DNA of 64,000 bases, taken from contig NZ_JACOEA010000001.1 of assembly GCF_014281125.1 (NCBI RefSeq), positions 124,001 to 188,000 of the forward strand, written 5' to 3'. The DNA comes from Lawsonibacter celer. Its GTDB lineage: Bacteria > Bacillota > Clostridia > Oscillospirales > Oscillospiraceae. Below are positions 1 through 8,550 of the stretch, one piece after another. Every line of letters begins with the position of its first letter. Positions within the stretch are counted from its first letter, which is position 1. Position numbers and translations under genes: made by a program. The notes beneath the pieces are model-generated. The model ran no database searches, had not been told where the DNA came from, and was given only the letters and a program-made list of their open reading frames with translations.

Positions 1-1
1 C

Positions 2-418
2 TTCTACCTGGGGAGCAACTGGGTGCTCTGCACCCATGGCGACCCTGCGGCAGAGCGGGAGATGCTGGCCGTCCTGGGGTATGTGGTCCTGTGCGCCCTC
101 CCGCTGTGGCTGGGCATGCTGGGGGTGTGTATGCTGGCCTTCACGGTTCTGCGCAGCGCGGTGACGGCGGTGGTGGTGCTCTTTTTGGGCCTCAATCTGG
201 GCCCTCTGCTGCCCCCGCTCTTCCGTGCCGTCCAGCTGCCGGCGTTTCAGCAGCTGGGGAGGATGGGAGAGCGGATCTCCCTGGTGGGGCCCTTCTGGGG
301 GGTCCTGACCGACGCCATGGACTGGGCATTCCTGGGCCGCTGCTGGCTGCTGGGCCTGGGGTGGCTTGCAGTCAGCACAGAGGTGGGGTTGCTGTTTTTC
401 CAGCGGCAGGAGCTGTAG
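2..418 (+). CDS. ABC-2 type permease, 3' end only
   Basis: The reading frame is open from the first base of the window, so the N-terminus lies upstream. About 138 residues are visible, with strongly hydrophobic segments typical of the last membrane helices of an ABC-2 type permease (for example the stretches around VVLCALPLWLGMLGVC and VVVLFLGLNLGPLLPP). It stops 20 bases before a histidine kinase start, an arrangement known from bacteriocin/antibiotic-sensing ABC exporters of Firmicutes. Its substrate cannot be told from this fragment. The membrane-protein call is good; the exact family is inferred from hydrophobicity and neighbour. Confidence 0.6.
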   Translation, partial: FYLGSNWVLCTHGDPAAEREMLAVLGYVVLCALPLWLGMLGVCMLAFTVLRSAVTAVVVLFLGLNLGPLLPPLFRAVQLPAFQQLGRMGERISLVGPFWGVLTDAMDWAFLGRCWLLGLGWLAVSTEVGLLFFQRQEL

Positions 419-438
419 ACGAGAGGAGTTGACCTGGG

Positions 439-1344
439 GTGACGGCGCTTTTCTGTATCCTTTTGACTGTTTTATGCGCAGTGCTGCTGACCCAGGCCGC
501 GCTCACCCGCCGCGGCCTGCGCAGCGCGGAACGGCAGCTGGCCGAACTGGAGCGCTCCCGCTCCTCTACCCATCTGAAGCTGACCTCTCCCAACCGGGCC
601 TTGGAGGGACTGCTGGACCAGGTGAATATCCTCCTGGAGCTGCGCCGCCGGGATGAGGCGGCCTACCGGGAGCGGGAGCAGGAGCTGCGCCGGCAGATCG
701 CCAACATCTCCCACGACCTGCGTACCCCCCTTACCTCGATTCTGGGATACCTTCAGCTGCTGGAGGACGAGGGCCTCCCGCCCGGGGAGCGGCGGGAGTA
801 CCTGTCTGTGGTGGAGGGACGGGCCAAGGCGCTTCAGAGCCTCATTACCAGCTTTTATGACCTGTCCCGGCTGGAGGGGGGAGACTATCCCCTCAGCCGG
901 GAGCCGGTGGATCTGTCGGCCGTCCTGTCCGGTCTGCTGGCCTCCTTCTACGGTGACTTTACCGCCGCCGGCTTTGACGTGCAGGTGGATCTGGCGGAGG
1001 GACTGCCGCCGGCGGCCGCCGATCCGTCCGGCGTGCTGCGGGTATTGACCAACCTGCTCCGCAATGCCCTGGACCACGGCAGGGGATACCTGGAAATTAA
1101 GCTCTTCCAGGAGGGAGACGAGGTGATAAGCCGCTTCGGAAACCCCGCCGGGGACGTGACGGAGGAGGATCTGCCCTATGTCTTTGACCGCTTCTACACG
1201 GCGGATAAGATGCGCACGGGGCGCAATACCGGGCTGGGGCTGGCGATTGTCAAGGCGCTGACGGAGCGGATGGGACACCGGGTTTCTGCACAGCTGTGCA
1301 ATGGAATTTTTTTCATTGAGATTCGCTGGAAAACGGCAAAATAG
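439..1344 (+). CDS. Sensor histidine kinase
   Basis: A 301-aa kinase with a GTG start after a GAGAGGAG ribosome site at 421. Residues 1-20 form one membrane helix, with almost no extracellular sensor, then a linker. The HisKA box ISHDLRTPLTS carries the phospho-accepting His near residue 92; the N box (NLLRNALDHG) and the G box (GRNTGLGLAIVK) complete the ATPase domain. Such short intramembrane-sensing kinases usually work with an ABC transporter and an OmpR-type regulator; the permease lies directly upstream and the regulator is presumably outside the window. Likely role is sensing envelope stress or an antimicrobial peptide (inference). Confidence 0.93.
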   Translation: MTALFCILLTVLCAVLLTQAALTRRGLRSAERQLAELERSRSSTHLKLTSPNRALEGLLDQVNILLELRRRDEAAYREREQELRRQIANISHDLRTPLTSILGYLQLLEDEGLPPGERREYLSVVEGRAKALQSLITSFYDLSRLEGGDYPLSREPVDLSAVLSGLLASFYGDFTAAGFDVQVDLAEGLPPAAADPSGVLRVLTNLLRNALDHGRGYLEIKLFQEGDEVISRFGNPAGDVTEEDLPYVFDRFYTADKMRTGRNTGLGLAIVKALTERMGHRVSAQLCNGIFFIEIRWKTAK

Positions 1345-1371
1345 GCAGGCATGGGCTCCATGCCTGCTTTT
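1345..1371 (+). terminator. Rho-independent terminator of the kinase operon
   Basis: A perfect 10-bp stem (GCAGGCATGG / CCATGCCTGC) with a 3-base loop is followed by TTTT, starting directly after the kinase stop codon. Confidence 0.9.
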
Positions 1372-1398
1372 GTTATGGATTTAACAGGGGAGAAGCCG

Positions 1399-1427
1399 TT
1401 GACAAGCGCGGATTTGGGTGGTATGCT
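1399..1427 (+). promoter_or_regulatory. Sigma-A promoter of nfnAB, with possible operator downstream
   Basis: A consensus -35 TTGACA (1399-1404), exactly 17 bases of spacer and -10 TATGCT (1422-1427). Just downstream, GCTAAC occurs twice (1425-1430 and 1445-1450), and CTAAC-AAAAA-GTTAG (1446-1460) forms a small dyad that could bind a regulator. The promoter is seen directly; the operator role is inference. Confidence 0.8.
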
Positions 1428-1490
1428 AACAATAATTGAGGATAGCTAACAAAAAGTTAGGTACTCATACTTTTTGAGAGGTAGAGAGCA

Positions 1491-2348
1491 ATGGTAACGA
1501 TCATTCGAAAAAAGGTATTAAACGCCAGCGTGACATTGCTGGAGGTGGAAGCACCGCGGATCGCGAAGAAAGCGGAGCCGGGGCAGTTCATCATCCTGAG
1601 GGTGGATGAGCAAGGTGAGCGGATCCCGCTGACCATTGCGGATTTTGACCGGGAGCGGGGCACGGTGACGATCATCTTTCAGAAGGTGGGGCTGACCACT
1701 CAGCTGCTGGGCGACCTGGAGGAGGGGGACTCCATCCGGGACTTTGTGGGGCCCCTGGGCCTGCCCACCGAGCTGCCCGAGGGCGCCAGGCGGGTGTGCG
1801 TGGTGGGGGGCGGCGTGGGCTGCGCCATCGCCTATCCCCAGGCCAAGGGCTTGCACGCCAAGGGCCTGGCGGTGGATGTGATCGCCGGCTTCCGCTCCAA
1901 GGATATCGTCATTCTGGAGGAGGAGTTCAAAGCCGTCTGCGACAATCTGTACATCACCACGGACGACGGCTCTTACGCGGAGAAGGGCTTTGTCACCGAT
2001 AAGCTCAAGAGCCTGATTGACGCGGGCAATTCCTACGATGCGGTCATCGCCATCGGCCCCATCCCCATGATGAAGTTTGTCTGCAAGACCACCGAGCCCT
2101 ATGGCATTAAGACCATCGTCTCCCTCAACCCCATTATGATCGACGGCACCGGCATGTGCGGCGGCTGCCGGGTGAGCGTGGGCGGAAAGATGAAATTCGC
2201 CTGTGTGGACGGCCCGGACTTTGACGGTCATCAGGTGGATTTTGACGAGCTGATGAGCCGCAACGCGGTCTACCGCGGGGAAGAGGCCCAGCAGAAGCAG
2301 CGCCATGCCTGCCGCATGGAGCAGCTGGGCAAGACCCTGATCCATTGA
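1491..2348 (+). CDS. nfnA: Sulfide dehydrogenase/NfnA-like FAD/NAD-binding subunit
   Basis: A 285-aa ferredoxin-NADP reductase-type protein. The N-terminal half is the FAD-binding barrel (KAEPGQFIILRV, RIPLTI); the middle holds a NAD(P) nucleotide fold (VVGGGVGCAIAYPQA); the C-terminus has the iron-sulfur motif MCGGCRV followed by another Cys near the end. In Nfn (NADH-dependent reduced ferredoxin:NADP+ oxidoreductase) the small subunit binds FAD and a 2Fe-2S cluster and pairs with a GltA-like large subunit, which is the next gene, 16 bases downstream. The role is flavin-based electron bifurcation between NADH, ferredoxin and NADPH. Sulfide dehydrogenase is the alternative name for the same architecture. 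Confidence 0.9.
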   Translation: MVTIIRKKVLNASVTLLEVEAPRIAKKAEPGQFIILRVDEQGERIPLTIADFDRERGTVTIIFQKVGLTTQLLGDLEEGDSIRDFVGPLGLPTELPEGARRVCVVGGGVGCAIAYPQAKGLHAKGLAVDVIAGFRSKDIVILEEEFKAVCDNLYITTDDGSYAEKGFVTDKLKSLIDAGNSYDAVIAIGPIPMMKFVCKTTEPYGIKTIVSLNPIMIDGTGMCGGCRVSVGGKMKFACVDGPDFDGHQVDFDELMSRNAVYRGEEAQQKQRHACRMEQLGKTLIH

Positions 2349-2364
2349 GAGGAGGCATGGGAGC

Positions 2365-3762
2365 ATGGCAAATATGAGTCTGACCAAGGTGCCTGTGCCT
2401 GAGCAGGACCCGCAGGTACGCAATCACAATTTTGAAGAGGTCTGCCTGGGCTATACCGCCGAGCAGGCCATGGAGGAGGCGGGGCGCTGCCTCCACTGTA
2501 AGAACCAGCCCTGCGTGGGCGGCTGCCCGGTGAATATCCACATACCGGAGTTCATCGCCAAGGTGGCGGAAGGGGACTTTAAAGCCGCCTATGAGATCAT
2601 TTCAGACACCAATGCCCTGCCCAGTGTCAGCGGCCGGGTCTGCCCCCAGGAGAGCCAGTGTGAGGCCCGGTGCGTCCGGGGGATCAAGGGCGAGCCGGTG
2701 GCTATCGGCCGGCTGGAGCGCTTTGTGGCCGACTGGTACCGGGAGAACGTGAACGAGATGCCCAGGCGCCCGGAGAGTAACGGGGTGAAGGTGGCGGTGG
2801 TGGGCTCGGGCCCGGCCAGCCTGACCTGCGCCAGCGACCTGGCCAGGGCGGGCTATCAGGTGTCCATCTTTGAGGCTTTCCACACCGCCGGCGGCGTGCT
2901 GGTGTACGGCATTCCGGAGTTCCGCCTGCCCAAGGCCATTGTGCAGAATGAGGTGGATAAGCTCACCGCCATGGGAGTGGAGCTGGAGACCGACATTGTG
3001 GTGGGCAAGACCTACACCATCGACGAGATGTTTGCCGACGGCTATCAGGCCGTGTTTGTGGGCTCGGGCGCGGGCCTGCCCATGTTCATGGGTATCGAGG
3101 GGGAGACCTTGGCCGGGGTCTACTCCGCCAATGAGTACCTCACCCGGATCAACCTGATGAAGGCTTACCGGGAGGAGTACGACACGCCCATCAAAAAGAT
3201 CAGGCGGGCCGCTATTGTGGGCGGCGGCAACGTGGCCATGGACGCGGCCCGCTGCGCCAAGCGCATGGGCGCGGAGCATGTGTATGTGGTCTACCGCCGC
3301 AGCGAGGAGGAGATGCCTGCCCGCCGGGAGGAGATCCACCACGCCAAGGAGGAGGGGATTGAGTTCCTCTTCCTGAACAACCCGGTGAAGATACTGGGGG
3401 ACGACCAGGGCCGGGTGCGGGCCATGGAGTGCGTCAGGATGGAGCTGGGCGAGCCGGACGACTCCGGCCGCCGCCGTCCTATCGAGGTGAAGGGCAGCGA
3501 GTTTGAGCTGGAGGTGGATGCGGTCATTATGAGCCTAGGCACCAGCCCCAATCCGCTGATCCGCTCCACCACACCGGGGCTGGAGGCCAACCGGAAGGGA
3601 TGCCTGGTAGCGGACGAGGAGCGCCTGGCAACCACCCGGGAGGGCGTGTACGCCGGCGGCGACGCGGTCACCGGCGCGGCCACAGTGATTTTGGCCATGG
3701 GCGCCGGTAAAAAGGCCGCCGCCGCCATGGACCAGTACCTTCAGGAGAAGCGGGGCAAATAA
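2365..3762 (+). CDS. nfnB: NADPH-dependent glutamate synthase-like subunit NfnB/GltA
   Basis: A 465-aa protein. The N-terminal domain carries two 4Fe-4S Cys sets (CLHCKNQPCVGGCP and CPQESQCEARC), followed by two Rossmann folds (VVGSGPASLTCA for FAD; AIVGGGNVAMDAARCA for NADPH), ending with the conserved AGGDAVTGAATVILAMGAG region. This is the glutamate synthase small-subunit/GltA family. No glutamate synthase large subunit is present and the partner is NfnA, so an Nfn bifurcating complex is more likely than glutamate synthase. AGAGGAGG precedes the ATG. It shares the promoter at 1399. Confidence 0.92.
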   Translation: MANMSLTKVPVPEQDPQVRNHNFEEVCLGYTAEQAMEEAGRCLHCKNQPCVGGCPVNIHIPEFIAKVAEGDFKAAYEIISDTNALPSVSGRVCPQESQCEARCVRGIKGEPVAIGRLERFVADWYRENVNEMPRRPESNGVKVAVVGSGPASLTCASDLARAGYQVSIFEAFHTAGGVLVYGIPEFRLPKAIVQNEVDKLTAMGVELETDIVVGKTYTIDEMFADGYQAVFVGSGAGLPMFMGIEGETLAGVYSANEYLTRINLMKAYREEYDTPIKKIRRAAIVGGGNVAMDAARCAKRMGAEHVYVVYRRSEEEMPARREEIHHAKEEGIEFLFLNNPVKILGDDQGRVRAMECVRMELGEPDDSGRRRPIEVKGSEFELEVDAVIMSLGTSPNPLIRSTTPGLEANRKGCLVADEERLATTREGVYAGGDAVTGAATVILAMGAGKKAAAAMDQYLQEKRGK

Positions 3763-3800
3763 ATGAAAAAACAGAGGGTCACCCGATCGGGCTGCATCTG

Positions 3801-4009
3801 TCAAGGAAAAGTAGACAGGTAAAAGTGCAGCTAACAGAAGCCCAGTTCGGTTCTGTACTGAACTGGGCTTTTGTAGCCCAAAGCGGCAGCCGGACGGCGG
3901 TTGTTGAAGAAATCGACGTAGGCGGCCAACCGGGCCGGAACATCCTTATTTTAGCAGATACGAAAAAGTAGACACTCACGCTTTTTGTGAGTGTCTACTT
4001 TTATCTTAC
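3801..4009 (-). mobile_element. Internally deleted IS3-family (IS150-like) element, MITE-like
   Basis: The ends carry related inverted repeats: AAAAGTAGACAG at the left and, on the opposite strand, AAAAGTAGACAC at the right. Near the right end a perfect 16-bp hairpin (3964-3979 / 3987-4002) repeats the same end sequence. Inside, the minus strand encodes only the last 39 codons of an IS3-type transposase. Both ends plus the 3' tail of orfB are therefore kept and the rest is gone. It cannot move by itself but could be mobilised in trans if the ends are still functional. Confidence 0.8.
3831..3947 (-). pseudogene. IS3-family transposase OrfB, C-terminal relic
   Basis: Minus-strand frame ending in a stop at 3831. 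It contains the typical C-terminal integrase-core tail of IS3/IS150 transposases: YVDFFNNRRP, then ALGYKSPVQYR and a short GFC end. An in-frame stop lies just before residue 1 of this fragment, and the catalytic DDE residues are absent. It belongs to the gutted element at 3801-4009. Confidence 0.8.
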
Positions 4010-4051
4010 CAGATGCAGGGCACCTGATCGGGTGGCCCTCTGTTTTTTCAT

Positions 4052-4939
4052 TTAAAAGGGTATCAACCGGAGAAAGGTGCGCTCCGCAGCGCTGACGCGC
4101 TTTTTCAGGGGCTGGACATAGAGATATTTCAGCTTATACAGCTCGTCCCCCAGCTTGATGGGGACACAGGCCAGTTGCCCGGATTTTACAAGGGGGTCGT
4201 CCGCGATGACTATCTCCACATAGGTGGCGACCATGCGATTGGACATGACGGTTGTTTTGATGAGTTCATTGTTGTTGGAAAACATGGAGATGGGCGGCAT
4301 GCCTCCGGGGAAAAAGACATGCTGCATCATGTAGAGGACCTGCTCCTTGCTTTGCAGGATAAAGGTCTCGTTTTTCAGATCGTCGGGGGTGACAAAGGGC
4401 TTCCTGGCCAGGGGGGAATCCGGGCTGCAAATGACCACCAGATTGGACTGCGGCAGTTCGGTGACCTGGCCGCCGACGCAGATGGAGTTCCAGAGCTCCG
4501 GCAGACAGCAGATGAGACCAAAATCCAGAGTGAGGTCCCGCACAGCGGAAATGATGTCGTTTACGCCGGTGTGATTGATGAAAATCGTGTACTCGGGGTA
4601 GAGCTGGTTGAAGCGGGACACCACATCTTGCAGAAAGGTAGTGGTACCGATGGGGTAGGCGCCGATGTGCAGGGCGCTGGTCTCCTGGTTCTCCCCCAGG
4701 TACCTGATGCTCTCGACGTTTTCCAGGATGATCCGGGCCAGGCGAATGGTTTCGGCACCCTTACCAGTCAGGGTGGAACCCCGTCTGGAGCGGTCAAAGA
4801 TGGCAAATCCAAGTTCATCCTCCAGGCTGGAGATGGCGCGGCTGACCGTGGTATGGGAGACGTAAAGATTCCGCGCCGCGGCGACAATGGTGCCGGCGGA
4901 CTCCACCTCACAAATAAACGCCAACTGCTCCAGCGTCAT
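4052..4939 (-). CDS. LysR-family transcriptional regulator
   Basis: A 295-aa protein of the usual LTTR length. Residues 1-60 form the winged helix-turn-helix (SAGTIVAAARNLYVSHTTVSR, ELGFAIFDRSRRG); residues about 90-290 are the substrate-binding-like effector domain. It is divergent from the cyclase gene at 5174 with 234 bases between them, the classic LTTR arrangement, so it probably controls the cyclase-MFS cluster. The intergenic region holds two TTTGCGGCA-like elements (5064-5073, 5128-5141), the second inside a short dyad. The effector is unknown, perhaps the substrate or product of the cyclase. Confidence 0.92.
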   Translation of the reverse strand: MTLEQLAFICEVESAGTIVAAARNLYVSHTTVSRAISSLEDELGFAIFDRSRRGSTLTGKGAETIRLARIILENVESIRYLGENQETSALHIGAYPIGTTTFLQDVVSRFNQLYPEYTIFINHTGVNDIISAVRDLTLDFGLICCLPELWNSICVGGQVTELPQSNLVVICSPDSPLARKPFVTPDDLKNETFILQSKEQVLYMMQHVFFPGGMPPISMFSNNNELIKTTVMSNRMVATYVEIVIADDPLVKSGQLACVPIKLGDELYKLKYLYVQPLKKRVSAAERTFLRLIPF

Positions 4940-5063
4940 AATACCATAACCCCTCCCGCTTCCGCCAGATCTATTTTTTAACTATATCATAAAAGTGACA
5001 GCTATGTAAATTTTAAACATTATGTGCGCCAAATGCACGGAAGTGTGTGAAATCGGTCCTTTA

Positions 5064-5141
5064 TTTTGCGGCAGATTGCCGGTATGATGAATACAAAGCC
5101 GACCAATTGTTTTCGTGCGCACGGAGGATTTGCGGCAAAAT
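5064..5141. promoter_or_regulatory. Possible LysR binding sites upstream of the cyclase gene
   Basis: TTTTGCGGCA at 5064 and ATTTGCGGCAAAAT at 5128 share a TTGCGGCA core; the second is a dyad (TTTGC-G-GCAAA). They lie in the divergent lysR/cyclase intergenic region, as expected for LTTR recognition and activation sites. Seen by eye only. Confidence 0.35.
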
Positions 5142-5173
5142 CATAAACAAATGAGAGGAGTATGTGACCTAGT

Positions 5174-5935
5174 ATGAAGTTCATTGACCTATCTGTCCTC
5201 TTTGAGCCTGACACACTCTCCGATATCCCGATTATGCGTCCACACTTTCAGTACTCAGACCATGAGACGGGCGCCAGTGAAATGATGAAAACCTACGGCT
5301 GTGCCAGAGAGGACCTGCCACCCGGAGGCTGCTGCGCGGACACGCGGATATCCTGTGTGGATCACAGCGGGACACATATGGACGCGCCCTGGCACTATGC
5401 GCCCACCATGAACGGCGGCGAGCGGGCGCGGACCATTGACGAGATGCCTATGGAGTGGTGTATGGGCAATGGCGTGTGCCTCCACTTCCAGGATAAGCCG
5501 GACGGCTATAAGGTGACCGCGGCGGACCTGGAGGCATATTTCAAGAGTATCGACTATCAGCCCAAGCCCCTGGACATCGTGCTTCTGCACACCGGAGCGC
5601 AGAAAAACTACGGCAGGCCGGAGTACGGGGTCACCGGCTGCGGCGTGGGCCGTGAGGCCACCCTGTGGCTGCTGCGGCAGGGTATCAAGGTGGTGGGGAC
5701 CGACGCCTGGAGCTGGGATGTCCCCCTGCCGCTGGTGGCAAAGGAGTTTGCCCGGACGAAGGACCCCTCCGTCATCTGGGAGGGGCACCTGGCGGGCATG
5801 GAGATGGAGTACTACCAGATGGAGAAGATGACCAATCTGGACCAATTGCCCGCCATCGGATTCCAGGTCATCTGCTTTCCGGTAAAGATCAAGGGGGGGA
5901 GCGCGGGCTGGGTGCGCCCCATCGCCGTGCTGTAA
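5174..5935 (+). CDS. Cyclase family protein (kynurenine formamidase-like metal hydrolase)
   Basis: A 253-aa protein with the family's metal-binding signature HSGTHMDAPWHY near residue 66, plus GTDAWSWD and WEGHLAG in the C-terminal half. The cyclase/KynB fold hydrolyses amides or cyclises polyketide-like acids using Zn or Mn. No kynurenine pathway genes are nearby, so the substrate is open. Two MFS transporters follow and a FAH-family hydrolase converges on them, suggesting uptake and breakdown of an aromatic or ring-derived acid. A purine-rich SD (AGAGGAG, 5153-5159) is rather far from the ATG, so translation may be weak or the start context unusual. Confidence 0.88.
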   Translation: MKFIDLSVLFEPDTLSDIPIMRPHFQYSDHETGASEMMKTYGCAREDLPPGGCCADTRISCVDHSGTHMDAPWHYAPTMNGGERARTIDEMPMEWCMGNGVCLHFQDKPDGYKVTAADLEAYFKSIDYQPKPLDIVLLHTGAQKNYGRPEYGVTGCGVGREATLWLLRQGIKVVGTDAWSWDVPLPLVAKEFARTKDPSVIWEGHLAGMEMEYYQMEKMTNLDQLPAIGFQVICFPVKIKGGSAGWVRPIAVL

Positions 5936-5967
5936 CCGGAACAAGAGAATCAGTATGAGGAGGAAAT

Positions 5968-7185
5968 TTGAACATGCATACTGCAGCAAAGTGGACCGCG
6001 CTTCAGACCCGGATTGCCATTGCCATCCTATCCCTGAACGCGCTGGCACTGTCAAAAAACGTTATATCTCTGATTATTGCAGACCTGATTAAGACTTATC
6101 CGGATTATCCGGTGTCCACCATACAGCTGATTTTTTCCACGACCACCGGAATGGCGGTGGTGGGCTCCCTGCTGTGCATCTGGCTGGAAAAGCGAATGAC
6201 CCTGAAGAGTATGTCCTTGCTTACCCTGCTGAGCGTCCTGGCAGGCGGCGTCATCGGATTTTTCTGTGCCAAGACCAGCGTGCCGCTGCTGTTCCTGTCC
6301 AGCATTCTCATCGGCATCGGCATGGGCCTTATCACCCCGCTCAACGGCATCAACATCGCCAACCATTTTGAGGGCGCCGAGCTGGTCAAAATGAATGCCC
6401 AGAACTCGGTGGCCGCCACGGTGGGCAGCGTGGTATTCCCGCTGCTCGGCGGCCTGCTGGTGGCCATTGACTGGCCCTGTGTCTATTGGATCTTTCTCCT
6501 GACCATTCCGGTTATGATCATTACGGTGGTTGTTCAGCCCAGGGAGGAGCTCCAGCGCCTTCCCAGAGAGAGTGGCGGCAACCCTGTAAAGGTCAAGGTG
6601 TGGTCTCCTGCGCTCATCTGCTGGGTGATCGAGTCCTTTTTCGCCGGGCTGTGCTGGATGGTGTATCAGAGCAACGCCTCGTCCCTGTTCCAGAGCCTTG
6701 GCTTTGAAAATTACGCCCAAATGGCCAGCTATGGCTCCTTCCTCTTTGCCGGGCTGAACGTGATCGCGGCAACCACCCTGAAGTTCTTCTGCCACAAGTT
6801 CGGCAAACCCTGCATGACCGGCGGAATCGTGCTGATGGCAGTCGGACTGTTCCTGATTGCCGCCTGCAAGAGCGTATCCATGGTGTGGCTGATCTTCGTG
6901 GCCACCGCGGTAATCGGCTTCGGCTTCGGCATCTTTAAGTCGGCCAGCTTTGTATTTCTGCCCCTTACCCTGGAGAAGGGGGCCACCTCCAGAGGCTTCT
7001 CTTACTTCAACGCGGCCAATGTGCTCGGCAATTTCCTCACCCCCTACTTAATTACCTCCACGGTGGCGCGGATGGGCGGTACCATCTACACCCGCTATAT
7101 TCTGAGCGCGGTGATCTGCGCAGCCCTGTCCGTCTTCGCCATCGCTACCCAGAAACTGAAGGGAACGGAGAAGATTGCAGACTAA
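5968..7185 (+). CDS. MFS transporter (first of two)
   Basis: About 405 aa with 12 predicted membrane helices; MFS-like features include GIGMGLITPLNGINIA and VIGFGFGIFKSASF. An AGGAGG site at 5958-5963 fits either TTG 5968 or ATG 5974; the ATG would give a protein two residues shorter. It follows the cyclase by 32 bases and is probably co-transcribed. Likely transports the organic acid handled by the cyclase (inference). A regulator or sensor role is less likely because all helices are present. Confidence 0.85.
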   Translation: MNMHTAAKWTALQTRIAIAILSLNALALSKNVISLIIADLIKTYPDYPVSTIQLIFSTTTGMAVVGSLLCIWLEKRMTLKSMSLLTLLSVLAGGVIGFFCAKTSVPLLFLSSILIGIGMGLITPLNGINIANHFEGAELVKMNAQNSVAATVGSVVFPLLGGLLVAIDWPCVYWIFLLTIPVMIITVVVQPREELQRLPRESGGNPVKVKVWSPALICWVIESFFAGLCWMVYQSNASSLFQSLGFENYAQMASYGSFLFAGLNVIAATTLKFFCHKFGKPCMTGGIVLMAVGLFLIAACKSVSMVWLIFVATAVIGFGFGIFKSASFVFLPLTLEKGATSRGFSYFNAANVLGNFLTPYLITSTVARMGGTIYTRYILSAVICAALSVFAIATQKLKGTEKIAD

Positions 7186-7237
7186 AAAGCATGCCCGCGG
7201 CAGGGAATGGCCTCCGCCGCGGGTATGACTGGGAAGG

Positions 7238-8494
7238 ATGCTGTTTATGACACAGAAGAAATCGTTCCTCCGCGGCTACTCTATGGTGGTCCACTCCTTC
7301 TTGATGTATTGGATCTACGGCACGCTGATCGGCGGAGGGCTCAGCGTCATCGTGGCGCAGTACTGCGTCATGACCGGGCTGGACTCCAACTTGGTCACCT
7401 CGGTCAATACTGTGGGCGGATTTCTCTCCGTGGCGATGACCTTTCTGATCGGCCGGTGGGTCATCACCAAGGGCGTGCGGGGCATTACTGCCTTCAGCTG
7501 CGTGGGAACGGCGGTCGGCCTGTGCGTCCTGGGAAACGGGACGGGCCTGGGGATTTATATTCTCTGGTCCGTGGTCAGCCAGGGACTGTATAACGGCTAC
7601 AGCTTTACCGCCACCAACGCGCTGATCGCCAACTGGTTTCCGCGGAAAAAGGGCTGGGTGATGGGGATTACCACCGCCGGCATGATGGCGGCCTCTTTTA
7701 CCTCGGTCCTGTTTATCACGGTGTACAGCCCCCAAATCGGGTTTACCAACGTCTGTTATATCCTGGCGGCCGTGATTGCGGCGCTGGGGCTCGTATCCCT
7801 GCGGTGGATCGTGGATACCCCGGAGGAGTGTGGGCTCCTGCCGGACAACCTGCCCCTGACGAGGAAGGAGCGGCAGGCCTTTGGCGGGACCGGTCGTCAG
7901 GACTGGAGGGCGCGGGAGCTGATCTGCTCCAAGGACGGGCTGTGCTATATCGTAGGGTTTGGCCTGCTGTTTATCGCCACCACGGGCGGCATTACTGCCT
8001 TTGTCCCCTATATGCAGGAGCGGGGCTATTCCCAGGTGGACGCCGTGGGGCTGATGTCCCTGACCAGCCTGTTTTCTCTGGTGGGCAGCTTTGTGATCGG
8101 CGTGCTGGACACCAAGTTGGGTACCAAAAAGGCCAGCCTGATTTTTGCCACGCTGTATGTGGTCGGCTATTCAGGGGCCTTTGCGCTGACCGGTACGGAG
8201 AGGCTGTTTCTGCTGCCCCTCTGGCTGGCAATGGCCAGCGGCGGGGCCAACGCCAACCTGATGGCCTCCGCCCTGGTCAGCCAGTACGGGCGCGCCAACT
8301 ATGCCAGCGTGTGGTCTGTACTGTTCACCGGTGCCAGCCTGATTCGCAATTTGTGCTACCTGTTGATCGGCGCCAGCGCATCTCTGTCCGGGACCTATGC
8401 CAGAGTTTATCTGTTTTGGGGCGTTATTTCGGCGTTCAGCTTTGTGTTGCTAGCACTATCTAATTTCAAATACCGCCCGGCGCCGCGCGCTTAA
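7238..8494 (+). CDS. MFS transporter (second of two, OFA-like)
   Basis: 418 aa with 12 predicted helices. The order of helices, the NWFPRKKGWVMGITTAG loop after helix 4 and the central WRARELICSKDGLCY region resemble the oxalate/formate antiporter-type MFS group. It lies 52 bases after the first MFS gene and ends at a strong bidirectional terminator. Two different MFS proteins in one operon suggest uptake of substrate and export or exchange of product. The substrate is unknown. Confidence 0.87.
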   Translation: MLFMTQKKSFLRGYSMVVHSFLMYWIYGTLIGGGLSVIVAQYCVMTGLDSNLVTSVNTVGGFLSVAMTFLIGRWVITKGVRGITAFSCVGTAVGLCVLGNGTGLGIYILWSVVSQGLYNGYSFTATNALIANWFPRKKGWVMGITTAGMMAASFTSVLFITVYSPQIGFTNVCYILAAVIAALGLVSLRWIVDTPEECGLLPDNLPLTRKERQAFGGTGRQDWRARELICSKDGLCYIVGFGLLFIATTGGITAFVPYMQERGYSQVDAVGLMSLTSLFSLVGSFVIGVLDTKLGTKKASLIFATLYVVGYSGAFALTGTERLFLLPLWLAMASGGANANLMASALVSQYGRANYASVWSVLFTGASLIRNLCYLLIGASASLSGTYARVYLFWGVISAFSFVLLALSNFKYRPAPRA

Positions 8495-8505
8495 TCCTTT
8501 GGGCG

Positions 8506-8550
8506 AAAAAAGGAGGTCCCCCCGGTATATGCCGGGGGGACCTCTTTTTC
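8506..8550. terminator. Bidirectional terminator between MFS and FAH genes
   Basis: A long GC-rich stem (GAGGTCCCCCCGG / complement) flanked by AAAAA on the left and TTTTT on the right serves both convergent genes. Confidence 0.92.

Larger units (their letters stand above)
3763..4051. repeat. Split inverted repeat: bidirectional terminator interrupted by an IS remnant
   Basis: The arms 3763-3800 and 4010-4051 are near-perfect reverse complements (about 38 of 42 positions, with A-rich and T-rich outer ends and a GC-rich core). They sit between the convergent nfnB and lysR stop codons and would make one bidirectional terminator if the 209 bases between them were removed. The interruption is the IS remnant at 3801-4009. 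Confidence 0.85.

Noticed and set aside
3779..3979. 66-codon minus-strand frame in the IS remnant
   Set aside because: Wrong frame; the transposase tail is in another frame ending at 3831.
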